Shown here: positions 39,967 through 48,259 of the stretch, one piece after another
How the letters are laid out: every line of letters begins with the position of its first letter
How positions within the stretch are numbered: the first letter of the stretch is position 1
NCBI RefSeq assembly: GCF_016722785.1
Contig: NZ_JAEQNE010000002.1
Coordinates: 806,001 to 870,000 of the forward strand
Length of the DNA stretch: 64,000 nucleotides
Source: Ramlibacter monticola
GTDB taxonomy: Bacteria > Pseudomonadota > Gammaproteobacteria > Burkholderiales > Burkholderiaceae_C
Direction: 5' to 3'
The notes under the pieces: generated by a model
What the model was told of the DNA's origin: nothing
The model's input: only the letters and a program-made list of their open reading frames with translations
The model's database searches: none
Made by a program: the position numbers and the translations under genes

Positions 39967-42900
39967 ATGCCCGCCACCGCCCAACGCCTGCCCTCCCCCT
40001 ACCGGCCCGAAACCGAAGTCGTCTCTCGGCGCCTGCAGTTCCTGCAGGGCGCGCTCGATTGGGCCGCCGCGGCGCAGGTCGCGTCGCCCTGGGTCCGCGC
40101 GGTGCGCCGCCACCCGCCGCCGTTCTGGGCGATGGAAAGCCTGCTGAAGGAATACCCCATCTCCAGCGCCGAGGGGCTGGCGCTGATGCGGCTGGCCGAG
40201 GCGCTGCTGCGCGTGCCCGATGCGGAAACCGCGATCGCGCTGACCGCCGACCAGCTCTCGCGCGCCGATTTCGAAGGCAGCGCCGACAGCGCCCTGGCGC
40301 GCCTGTCGCACAGCGCCATCGCCCTGTCCAAGCGCTTCCTCCCGGGCGACGGCGCGCAGCCGGAAGGCGGCCTGTTCGCGCGGCTGGGAGCCCGCACGGT
40401 GGTCGGCGCGACACTGCGCGCCGTGCAGTTGCTGGGCCGCCAGTTCGTCCTCGGACAGACGATCGGCGAAGCGATGCACGAGGCGGCCGCGGCGCGCCGC
40501 CGCCAGCCGAACCTGCGCTTCTCCTACGACATGCTGGGCGAAGGCGCGCGCACCGCGCCCGATGCCGAGCGCTACCTGCAGCACTACCGGCAGGGCATCG
40601 CCGCCATCGGCGCGAACGCGGATCCGGCGCAGCCGGTGCAGGCCAACGACGGCATCTCGATCAAGCTGAGCGCGCTGCATCCGCGCTACGAGGCGCTGCA
40701 GCGCGAACGCGTGCTGGAGGAACTGGTCCCGCGCGTCTGGTCGCTGTGCCGCATGGCGGCCGACGCCAACGTCAACCTCACCATCGACGCCGAGGAGGTC
40801 GACCGGCTGGAGCTCTCGCTGGAGGTATTCGAGGCGCTGGCCGAACGGGTCGGCCGCGAAACCCCGCAGTGGCAGGGCTTCGGCCTCGCGCTGCAGTCCT
40901 ACCAGACCCGCGCGCTGGAGCTGATCGCCCACGTGGCGGAGATCGCGCGGCGGCACCGCATCCGCCTCATGTGCCGGCTGGTCAAGGGCGCCTACTGGGA
41001 CGCCGAGATCAAGCGCGCCCAGGAGCTGGGCCTGCCGCATTACCCGGTGTTCACGCACAAGCACCACACCGACGTCTCCTACCTGGCCTGCGCCCGCGCC
41101 CTGCTGGAAGCCAAGGACGTGATCTATCCGCAGTTCGCCACCCACAACGCGGGCACCATCGCGGCGATCCTGCAGATGGCGCGGCGCAACGGCGCGCCCT
41201 TCGAGCTGCAGCGCCTGCACGGCATGGGCGAAGGGGTGTATCGCGAAGTATCGCGATACTCCCCTTCGGGGCAGGATGGGCTCCCCCCCACCCAGCCTCC
41301 CCCTCCAGGGGGAGGAGCAATCCCCGTCCGCGTCTATGCGCCTGTCGGAGTGCACCGCGACCTGCTCGCCTACCTCGTGCGGCGCCTGCTGGAGAACGGC
41401 GCCAATTCCTCCTTCGTGCACCAGCTCGCCGACGAATCGGTGGGCCTCGACGAGCTGCTGGAGTCCCCGCTGCACCTGGCGCCGGAGCCTTCGCTGCCGC
41501 TGCCGCCGGATCTCTATGGCGCCGAGCGGCGCAACAGCGCGGGCGTGGACCTGACGGTACCGTCCCTGCGCGCGACGCTGGAGGAAGCCCTGGCGCAAAC
41601 CACGGTGCCCGCCATCGCCCTGGCGGACCCGGCCCAGGTGCCCGCGGCCGTGGACCGCTCCCTGGCGGCGGGCGAAGGCTGGTCGCGCGTCCCGGTGGCG
41701 GAACGCGCCGCGGCGCTGCGCCGCGCCGCCGACGCCATGGAGGCGGACCTGCCGCGCCTGTGCGCCCTGCTGGTGAAGGAAGGCTTCAAGGCCTGGGGCG
41801 ACAGCGTCGCCGAGGTGCGCGAGGCGGTCGACTTCCTGCGCTACTACGCGCTGCAGGCCGAGCGGCTGCTGCAGCCCGTCACCCTGCCCGGCCCCACGGG
41901 CGAAAGCAACGAGTTGCGCCTCACGGCCCGCGGTGCCTGGGTCTGCATCAGCCCCTGGAACTTCCCCCTGGCGATCTTCACCGGGCAGGTGGCCGCGGCG
42001 CTGGTCACCGGCAACTCGGTGCTCGCCAAACCGGCCGAACAGACCCCGGCCGTAGCGGCGGAAGCGGTGCGCCTGCTGCATGCCGCGGGCGTGCCGCGCG
42101 ACGCGCTGCAACTGCTGCACGGCCCGGGCGAAACGGTGGGCGCCGCGCTGGTGGCGGAGCCGCGCATCGCCGGCGTGGTCTTCACCGGCTCGACCCAGGT
42201 CGCCAAGGTCATCCAGCGCGCGCTGGCCGCCAAGGACGGCCCCATCGTCCCGCTCATCGCGGAGACCGGCGGCATCAATGCCATGCTGGTGGACTCCACC
42301 GCGCTGCCGGAACAGGTGGTCGACGCGGTGGTGCAGAGCGCCTTCCGCTCCGCCGGCCAGCGCTGCTCCGCGCTGCGCCTGCTGTGCGTGCACGAGGCGA
42401 TCGCCGACGGCGTGATCGCGATGGTCCAGGGCGCGGCCCGCGAACTGGTGACGGGGGACCCGGCCGAGTGGCGCACGGACGTCGGCCCGGTGATCGACGA
42501 CGAGGCCTTCGCCAACCTGCAGCGGCACCTGCAGCGCCTGCAGCGCGAGGCGAAGCCCCTGCTGCCGCCGTCCGAGTTCGACCCGCGCACGCGGATGGTC
42601 CCGCCGCAGGCCTTCGAGGTCACGGCCGTCGACCAGGTGAAGCACGAGATCTTCGGACCGGTGCTGCACATCGCGCGCTGGCGCGGCGACCCGCAGGCCA
42701 CCATCCACGCGATCAACCGCATCGGCTACGGGCTCACGCTGGGCATCCAGACGCGCATCGACAGCCGTGCGGAGGCGCTCGCGCGCGAAGCCCGGATCGG
42801 CAACGTCTACGTCAACCGCAACATGATCGGCGCGGTGGTCGGCGTGCAGCCGTTCGGGGGGGAGGGGATGTCCGGCACCGGCCCCAAGGCCGGCGGGCCG

Positions 42901-42984
42901 CACTACCTGACGCGGTTCTGCGCGGAGCAGACGGTCACGGTCAATACGGCCGCGGCGGGAGGAAACGTGGCGCTGCTGGCCTGA
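39967..42984 (+). CDS. putA: Bifunctional proline dehydrogenase / glutamate semialdehyde dehydrogenase
   Basis: 1005 residues from ATG 39967. Oxidises proline to glutamate in two steps. Proline dehydrogenase barrel (about 130-455): VNLTIDAEEVDRLELSLEVF, MCRLVKGAYWDAEIKRAQ, VFTHKHHTDVSYLAC, FATHNAGTIAAIL, LHGMGEG. Aldehyde dehydrogenase part (about 535-990): WVCISPWNFPLAIFTGQV, Glu in LIAETGGINAMLV, Cys in SAFRSAGQRCSALRLL. There is no N-terminal ribbon-helix-helix domain, and the length fits the short type-A PutA. An unusual Pro/Gly-rich stretch (SRYSPSGQDGLPPTQPPPPG, about 428-447) interrupts the barrel's end. Confidence 0.97.
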   Translation: MPATAQRLPSPYRPETEVVSRRLQFLQGALDWAAAAQVASPWVRAVRRHPPPFWAMESLLKEYPISSAEGLALMRLAEALLRVPDAETAIALTADQLSRADFEGSADSALARLSHSAIALSKRFLPGDGAQPEGGLFARLGARTVVGATLRAVQLLGRQFVLGQTIGEAMHEAAAARRRQPNLRFSYDMLGEGARTAPDAERYLQHYRQGIAAIGANADPAQPVQANDGISIKLSALHPRYEALQRERVLEELVPRVWSLCRMAADANVNLTIDAEEVDRLELSLEVFEALAERVGRETPQWQGFGLALQSYQTRALELIAHVAEIARRHRIRLMCRLVKGAYWDAEIKRAQELGLPHYPVFTHKHHTDVSYLACARALLEAKDVIYPQFATHNAGTIAAILQMARRNGAPFELQRLHGMGEGVYREVSRYSPSGQDGLPPTQPPPPGGGAIPVRVYAPVGVHRDLLAYLVRRLLENGANSSFVHQLADESVGLDELLESPLHLAPEPSLPLPPDLYGAERRNSAGVDLTVPSLRATLEEALAQTTVPAIALADPAQVPAAVDRSLAAGEGWSRVPVAERAAALRRAADAMEADLPRLCALLVKEGFKAWGDSVAEVREAVDFLRYYALQAERLLQPVTLPGPTGESNELRLTARGAWVCISPWNFPLAIFTGQVAAALVTGNSVLAKPAEQTPAVAAEAVRLLHAAGVPRDALQLLHGPGETVGAALVAEPRIAGVVFTGSTQVAKVIQRALAAKDGPIVPLIAETGGINAMLVDSTALPEQVVDAVVQSAFRSAGQRCSALRLLCVHEAIADGVIAMVQGAARELVTGDPAEWRTDVGPVIDDEAFANLQRHLQRLQREAKPLLPPSEFDPRTRMVPPQAFEVTAVDQVKHEIFGPVLHIARWRGDPQATIHAINRIGYGLTLGIQTRIDSRAEALAREARIGNVYVNRNMIGAVVGVQPFGGEGMSGTGPKAGGPHYLTRFCAEQTVTVNTAAAGGNVALLA
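41250..41325. repeat. GC-rich repeat-like insertion within putA
   Basis: Between the codons for GMGEGVYREV and VRVYAPVG lies CTCCCCTTCGGGG, then CCCCACCCAGCCTCCCCCTCC and AGGGGGAGG, an inverted C-run/G-run block typical of intergenic repeats in this group and unlike flanking codon use. It is translated as about 24 residues dominated by Pro, Gly and Ser where E. coli PutA has about 11. Confidence 0.6.
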
Positions 42985-42985
42985 T

Positions 42986-43246
42986 TCAGCCCTTGAGCAG
43001 GTTGCGGGAGACGCGCTCGCGCACCGGATCCCCCAGCAGGTCGGTGGCGCTGGGCAGCTTGCCGTCGTACTTGCCCAGCACGTCCTGCAAGGCCTGCAGC
43101 ATGCGTTTCAGCGAGTCGGCGTCTTCGCCCCGGGCAGCCAGGTCGGCACGAGCGTCTTCCAGCGCACGGAACAGCAGTGCCCGGGTGTTGCCGCGGATCA
43201 CGAGGTTGCCGTCGGATTGCCAGATGGCCTTGTGCAGGTATTTCAT
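42986..43246 (-). CDS. Conserved-looking hypothetical protein (86 residues)
   Basis: Starts MKYLHKAIWQSDGNLVIRGN at ATG 43246 with GGGAGACC upstream, has a central helical region (LEDARADLAARGEDADSLKR) and ends LLGDPVRERVSRNLLKG. No domain recognised. Convergent with putA, with a single base between stops. Even codon usage and a good ribosome site support it as real; likely cytoplasmic. Confidence 0.65.
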   Translation of the reverse strand: MKYLHKAIWQSDGNLVIRGNTRALLFRALEDARADLAARGEDADSLKRMLQALQDVLGKYDGKLPSATDLLGDPVRERVSRNLLKG

Positions 43247-43426
43247 TCGAGGTCTCCCTGGTAGGACTCCAGAATGACGCACGCCGCGGCGCCCGGCTGT
43301 GGGCCGCCCGCACATCTTCGGGCCGGTGCGCATTGAAGCGGCACGTCAGCCGTCAGCACAGCGGTAGGCGTCGAAGCGTCGGCAATGCGATGTCAGCGGA
43401 GGCCGCGCGGCTGGCTCGGCCGCGCC

Positions 43427-44980
43427 TCAGTGGGCGCCGGCTGCCGCATCGCCTCCGCCGGCCCCGGCGCGCTGCGCATGCGTGAGCCACACCAGCGGCA
43501 CCATCAGCAGGAACAGCAGCGCGGAACCCCAGAAGATGTCGTTGGCGGCCAGCATGAAGGCCTGCTGGTCCACCAGCCGGTTCACCTGCGCCAGGGCCTG
43601 GTCCGGCGTGAGGCCGGACGAAACGAGCCCGGAGAGCGCCGCCTGCGCCGCGCTGCTGCCGGGTCCCACCGTTTCAGCCAGGTGCGCGTGGTGCAGCGAG
43701 GCGCGGCTTTCCCACAGCGTGGTGGAGACCGAGGTGCCGATCGCGCCCGCCGTGATCCGCACGAAGTTGGTCAGGCCGGAGGCGGCGGGGATCCGGTCCG
43801 GCGTCAGCCCCGACAGCGTGATCGTGATCAGCGGGATGAAGAAGAAGGCCATCGCCACGCCCTGGATGATGGTCGGCACCATGATCGTGCCGAAGTCAGC
43901 CTGCGTGTTGAAGTGCGAGCGCATCCACAGCACCAGCGCGAACACCACGAAGGCGATGCTGGCGTAGCGGCGCGGGTCGACCTTGCCGATGGTCTTGCCC
44001 ACCACCGGCGAGAGCAGCAGCGCCAGCAGGCCCACCGGCGCCATGATCATGCCGGCGTCGGTCGCCGTGTAACCCATGAACTGCTGCAGCCACAGCGGCA
44101 GCAGCACCACGTTGCCGAAGAACAGCCCGTAGCCCACCGACACCGCGAGCGTGCCCGCCCAGAAGTTGCGGCGCGCGAACAGGCGCAGGTCCACCACGGG
44201 ATGGTCGTCGGTGAGCTCCCAGGCCAGGAAGAACACGAAGCCCACCACCGCGACCACCGCCAGCGCGACGATCATGGGCGAGGCGAACCAGTCGTACTCC
44301 TTGCCCAGGTCCAGCATCATCTGCATGCAGGCGACCCACACCACCAGCAGGGCGAGGCCGACCTTGTCGATGGGCAGCGCGCGGCGCGCCGTTTCACGCT
44401 TGCGGTAGATCGCCCAGGAGGCGAAGGCGGCCGCGATGCCGACCGGGATGTTGATGTAGAAGATCCAGGACCAGGAGATGTGGTCCGTGATCCAGCCGCC
44501 CAGCAGCGGCCCCATCACCGGCGCGACCAGCGTGGTCATCGACCACATCGCCATCGCCAGCCCCGCCAGCGCCCGCGGGTAGCTGGAAAGCAGCAGCGCC
44601 TGCGACAGCGGGATCATCGGCCCGGCCACGAAGCCCTGCAGCACCCGGAAGGCGATCAGCAGCGGCATGCTGGGCGCCAGCCCGCACAGCCAGGAGGCGA
44701 TGACGAACAGCAGCACGCTGGCGACGAACAGCCGGACCTGGCCGAAGCGCTGCGACAGCCAGCCGGTCAGCGGCACGGCGATCGCGTTGGCGACCGCGAA
44801 GCTGGTGATGACCCAGGTGCCCTGGTTGGGGCTGACGCCGAGGTCGCCCGCGATGGAAGGCAGCGACACGTTGGCGATCGAGGTGTCCAGCACGTTCATG
44901 AACGTGGCGGCGGACAGCGCGATGGTGCCCCAGACGCGCGCGGAGCCCTCCAGCGGCGCAAGCGGCTGTGCTGCGCTCAC
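43427..44980 (-). CDS. EmrB/QacA-type (DHA2) drug:H+ antiporter
   Basis: 517 residues, start GTG 44980. About 14 membrane segments. Motif C-type TFMNVLDTSIANVSLPSIAG at the first segment, GWLSQRFGQVRLFV (motif A), and GFVAGPMIPLSQALLLSSYP are characteristic of EmrB. It works with EmrA and an outer-membrane channel to expel hydrophobic drugs or toxicants. The gene lies 4 bases after emrA in a MarR-headed operon. Confidence 0.95.
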   Translation of the reverse strand: MSAAQPLAPLEGSARVWGTIALSAATFMNVLDTSIANVSLPSIAGDLGVSPNQGTWVITSFAVANAIAVPLTGWLSQRFGQVRLFVASVLLFVIASWLCGLAPSMPLLIAFRVLQGFVAGPMIPLSQALLLSSYPRALAGLAMAMWSMTTLVAPVMGPLLGGWITDHISWSWIFYINIPVGIAAAFASWAIYRKRETARRALPIDKVGLALLVVWVACMQMMLDLGKEYDWFASPMIVALAVVAVVGFVFFLAWELTDDHPVVDLRLFARRNFWAGTLAVSVGYGLFFGNVVLLPLWLQQFMGYTATDAGMIMAPVGLLALLLSPVVGKTIGKVDPRRYASIAFVVFALVLWMRSHFNTQADFGTIMVPTIIQGVAMAFFFIPLITITLSGLTPDRIPAASGLTNFVRITAGAIGTSVSTTLWESRASLHHAHLAETVGPGSSAAQAALSGLVSSGLTPDQALAQVNRLVDQQAFMLAANDIFWGSALLFLLMVPLVWLTHAQRAGAGGGDAAAGAH

Positions 44981-44984
44981 GGCT

Positions 44985-46247
44985 TTACTGCGGGTTGCGG
45001 GTTGCGGGAGGTCCGCCGTGCGCCATCAGGCGCTGGGAAGGCCCGCCATTGGCCGCGATCACGCGCCGCACTTCGGCGTCGGCGCCGTCGTCCTGGGTGT
45101 CGAACACCTGCGTCTGCGTCATGGCGGCGGCCCGCGGCGCGTCGGCCAGCGTCTTGCCGTCCTGGCGGCTCACGTCCACGCTGGCTTCCATCGAGAGGCC
45201 GACGCGCAGCGGGTGCTCCGCGAGCTCCTTCGCATCGAGCGCGACGCGCACCGGCACGCGCTGCACCACCTTGATCCAGTTGCCGGTGGCGTTCTGGGCC
45301 GGCAGCAGCGAGAAGGCGGCGCCCGTGCCCACGCCGAGGCCGGCCACGGAGCCCTTGTATTCCACCCGCTTGCCGTAGATGTCGGCCGTGAGCGTCACCG
45401 GCTGGCCGATGCGCAGCTGGCGCAGCTGCACTTCCTTGAAGTTGGCGTCCACCCAGACCTGGTTGAGCGGCACGATGGACATCAGCGGCGTGCCGGCGGC
45501 GACGCGCTGGCCCAGTTGCACCGTGCGCTTGGCGACGTAGCCGTCCACCGGCGCCACCAGCACCGAGCGCTGCTGCGCCAGCCAGGCTTCGCGCACCTTG
45601 GCCGCCGCGGCCTGCACCTGCGGATGCTGCTCGACGTCGGTGCCGGCGGTCATGGCCTGGTTGCTGGCCAGCTGCTCGCGCGCGCCCACCACCGCCGCCT
45701 GCGCCGCGGTCACCGCGCTGCGGGCGGTCGTCACCTGGGCCTGGGCGTGATTGAGCTCCTCCTTCGAGATCGCGCCGCTGCCGACCAGCGCCGCGCGCCG
45801 GTTGAAGTCGTCGTTGGCGCGGGCGAGCTCGGCCTGCGCCTTGCCCACGTCGGCCTCGCGCAGCGCGACCTGCGCCGCCAGAGAGCCGTTGTTGGCGTAG
45901 AGCGTGCGGACCTGGCGGACGGTCTGGCCCAGGTTGGCCTCGGCCTGCTCCAGCGCCACCCTGGCGTCGGCCGGATCGAAGCGAACCAGCGGCTGGCCCG
46001 CCTTGACGAAGTCGGTGTCGTCGGCGTGGATGGCCATCACGGTGCCGCCGACCTGCGGCGTGATCTGCACCACGTTGCCCTGCACGTAGGCGTTGTCGGT
46101 GGTCTCGTAGTGGCGGGCGACCAGCCACTCGTAGCCGCCCCAGGCCAGGCCGACGACGGCGACGATGGCGGTGAGCGTGAGCAGCGCCTTCCGGCGCTTG
46201 GGATTGCCCTTTTGCGGGGCGGCGGCGGTTGCAACGGCTTCGGTCAT
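44985..46247 (-). CDS. EmrA-type membrane fusion protein
   Basis: 420 residues from ATG 46247. One N-terminal membrane helix (ALLTLTAIVAVVGLAWGGYEW), then biotinyl-lipoyl-like and coiled-coil parts: ETTDNAYVQGNVVQITPQV, GTVMAIHADDTDFVKAGQPL, a long Ala/Gln-rich hairpin (QAEANLGQTVRQVRTLYANN), and the return barrel LVAPVDGYVAKRTVQLGQ. Bridges the EmrB pump to the outer-membrane channel encoded 16 bases upstream. Confidence 0.95.
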   Translation of the reverse strand: MTEAVATAAAPQKGNPKRRKALLTLTAIVAVVGLAWGGYEWLVARHYETTDNAYVQGNVVQITPQVGGTVMAIHADDTDFVKAGQPLVRFDPADARVALEQAEANLGQTVRQVRTLYANNGSLAAQVALREADVGKAQAELARANDDFNRRAALVGSGAISKEELNHAQAQVTTARSAVTAAQAAVVGAREQLASNQAMTAGTDVEQHPQVQAAAAKVREAWLAQQRSVLVAPVDGYVAKRTVQLGQRVAAGTPLMSIVPLNQVWVDANFKEVQLRQLRIGQPVTLTADIYGKRVEYKGSVAGLGVGTGAAFSLLPAQNATGNWIKVVQRVPVRVALDAKELAEHPLRVGLSMEASVDVSRQDGKTLADAPRAAAMTQTQVFDTQDDGADAEVRRVIAANGGPSQRLMAHGGPPATRNPQ

Positions 46248-46263
46248 GGTGTCGGTTCGGTGT

Positions 46264-47688
46264 TCAGTGGGCGGCAACGGTGGTGTCCTCGGTGGCGCCG
46301 CCGCCGAGGGCACGGAACAGGGCGACGCGCGCCTCCAGCACGCGGGCGGCGAGGTCGACGCCGAGGCGGCGCTGCGCCAGCAGCGAGGTTTCGGCGCTGA
46401 GGACGTTCAGGAAAGTGCCGAGGCCGGCACGATAGCGCTGCACGGCGATGTCGTAGGCGTCTTCCGCCGCCTGCTGGGCCTGCCGCTGTTCGTGCTGCTG
46501 GCGCGCCAGGGATTGCAGGCTGGCGACCGCATCGGCCGCCTCGCGGATCGCTTCCAGCACGGCGCCGTTGTAGCTCTCGATCGCGGCGTCCACGTCGGCG
46601 GTGCGACCGCGCAGGTTGGCGCGCAGCCGGTCCTGCTGGAAGATGGGCAGGCGCACCGCCGGCCCCACGCCCCACTGGCGGCTCCCCGTGTCGATCAGGT
46701 TGCCCAGGCCCAGGCTGGTCAGGCCGGCGAAGGCGACCAGGTTCACGCTGGGATAGAACTCCGCCCTGGCTTCGCGCACTTCCTGCGTCGCCGCTTCCAC
46801 GCGGGCCCGCGCCGCCGCCACGTCGGGACGGCGGCCGAGCAGGTCGGCCGGCAGGGCCGGCAGGCTGGTGCCGCCGCGCAGGGAGGCGATCGCCGGCAGC
46901 TGCGCGAGCGGCGGCAGCTCCGTCGTGCCGACCAGGGCAGCGAGCGCGTTGCGCGTCACCAGCGCCTGCTCCCGCAAGGCCTCCAGTTGCTGGCGCGCGT
47001 CGGGCAGCGCGCCTTCGCTCTGGCGCAGCTCCAGGTTGGTGTCGAGGCCGGCGGCGACGCGCTGGCGCACCAGGCGCAACTGCTCCTCGCGCTGCTGCAG
47101 GGTGCGCTCGGCGACGGCGAGCTGCTCCTGCACGCGCAGCAGCTCGAAGTAGGTGCGGGCCACGTTGCTGGCGAGGACGACCCGCGCGGCGGCCACGTCG
47201 GCCGCGGCGGCGCGGGCCGAGCCCAGCGCGGCCTGCAGCGCCGCTTCGTTGCGGCCGAAGAAATCCAGCTCCCAGCTCGCCTGCACCTGCAGCGTGGCTT
47301 CGTTGCGCGACGAGCCGCCCAGGGGCGGCGGCGCCAGGCCGTTCTCGCTGAAGCGCTCGCGCGTCACGTCGGCGGTGGCGCTGAACTGCGGCTGGTTCGC
47401 GGTGCGCGCGAGGTCGCCGGCGGCCTGGGCGCGGCGCAGGCGGGCGCGGGCCACGCCGAGGCCGGGGTTGTCGTGCAGCGCCTGCTCCACCAGCGCATCG
47501 AGCTGTGCGTCGCCGAATTCGCGCCACCACTGGGCCGACACGGCCGGCACGTCCTGCGACGACGCTTCCGGCACCGGCGGCTGGCGCAACTGCGCCTCGG
47601 GTGCGATGCCTTGCGTGCTCGCGCAGCCGGCGAGCACCAAGGCGGCGGCGAGGCCGGCCAGCCGGCCTCGGGAAATGCGGTACTTCAT
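46264..47688 (-). CDS. NodT-family outer-membrane efflux lipoprotein
   Basis: 474 residues from ATG 47688, which overlaps the MarR stop (ATGA). Signal peptide with lipobox LVLAGCAS (Cys near 19). Two outer-membrane-factor repeats typical of TolC/NodT: WWREFGDAQLDALVEQALHD ... and RPDVAAARARVEAATQEVRE. Forms the outer channel for the EmrAB pump. Confidence 0.94.
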   Translation of the reverse strand: MKYRISRGRLAGLAAALVLAGCASTQGIAPEAQLRQPPVPEASSQDVPAVSAQWWREFGDAQLDALVEQALHDNPGLGVARARLRRAQAAGDLARTANQPQFSATADVTRERFSENGLAPPPLGGSSRNEATLQVQASWELDFFGRNEAALQAALGSARAAAADVAAARVVLASNVARTYFELLRVQEQLAVAERTLQQREEQLRLVRQRVAAGLDTNLELRQSEGALPDARQQLEALREQALVTRNALAALVGTTELPPLAQLPAIASLRGGTSLPALPADLLGRRPDVAAARARVEAATQEVREARAEFYPSVNLVAFAGLTSLGLGNLIDTGSRQWGVGPAVRLPIFQQDRLRANLRGRTADVDAAIESYNGAVLEAIREAADAVASLQSLARQQHEQRQAQQAAEDAYDIAVQRYRAGLGTFLNVLSAETSLLAQRRLGVDLAARVLEARVALFRALGGGATEDTTVAAH

Positions 47689-48182
47689 TCTTTTCTCTCG
47701 GGGCTGCCCTGCAGCTTGAGCCCGTTTTCCAGGATGCGCTGCAGCAACGACTTGAACAGCTGCCATTCCTCCAGGCTGAAGCCTTCGAGGAAGGCGTTCT
47801 GCACCTTGCAGAGGACGGCGGGGATCTGCTTGGCGGCCGCGAGGCCTTCCGGCGTGAGTTCGATGTTCACCACCCGGCGGTCCTCGGAAGAGCGCACGCG
47901 CGCGACCAGGGCCTTGGCTTCCAGCCGGTCCAGCAGGCGCGTCATGGCGCCCGTGTCGAGCTGGCAGCAGCGCGCCAGTTCGGCCACCGTGGACGCCTGG
48001 CCCATGTGCAGCTTCAGCAGCGGCAGCCACTGGGCGCTGGTCAGACCCTGCGGCTCCAGCGCCTCGTCCACCTGGGCCGCCATCATGGCGAGGATGCGCC
48101 GCATCGAGTATGCGGCGCTCCCGTCCGGACGGTAGTTCTCCGGCGTGTAGAAGACGGGATCGGCGGTAGGAAGGGCAGCCAT
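47685..48182 (-). CDS. MarR-family repressor of the efflux operon
   Basis: 165 residues from ATG 48182. Winged helix-turn-helix: LTSAQWLPLLKLHMGQASTV, ELARCCQLDTGAMTRLLDRL, VRSSEDRRVVNIELTPEG. EmrR-like. First gene of the four-gene efflux operon; a palindrome 15 bases upstream is its likely operator, so drug binding should derepress itself and the pump. Confidence 0.94.
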   Translation of the reverse strand: MAALPTADPVFYTPENYRPDGSAAYSMRRILAMMAAQVDEALEPQGLTSAQWLPLLKLHMGQASTVAELARCCQLDTGAMTRLLDRLEAKALVARVRSSEDRRVVNIELTPEGLAAAKQIPAVLCKVQNAFLEGFSLEEWQLFKSLLQRILENGLKLQGSPERKE

Positions 48183-48197
48183 GGCCCGGAAATATAG

Positions 48198-48209
48198 TTG
48201 CCTAGGCAA
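48198..48209. promoter_or_regulatory. MarR-type operator upstream of the efflux operon
   Basis: TTGCCTAGGCAA is a perfect 12-base palindrome within an A/T-rich surround (ATATAG ... ATATT), directly before the MarR gene and the only clear inverted repeat in that gap. TTGCC-GGCAA type sites are common for MarR-family proteins. Confidence 0.75.
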
Positions 48210-48259
48210 ATATTGTCAAGGCTGTGACTGCCGGGTCAAACGAATGCCGACCGGACGGA

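Noticed and set aside
39907-42903. Nearly 1000-codon frame opposite putA
   Set aside because: Shadow of putA; no motif, His/Arg/Gly-rich.
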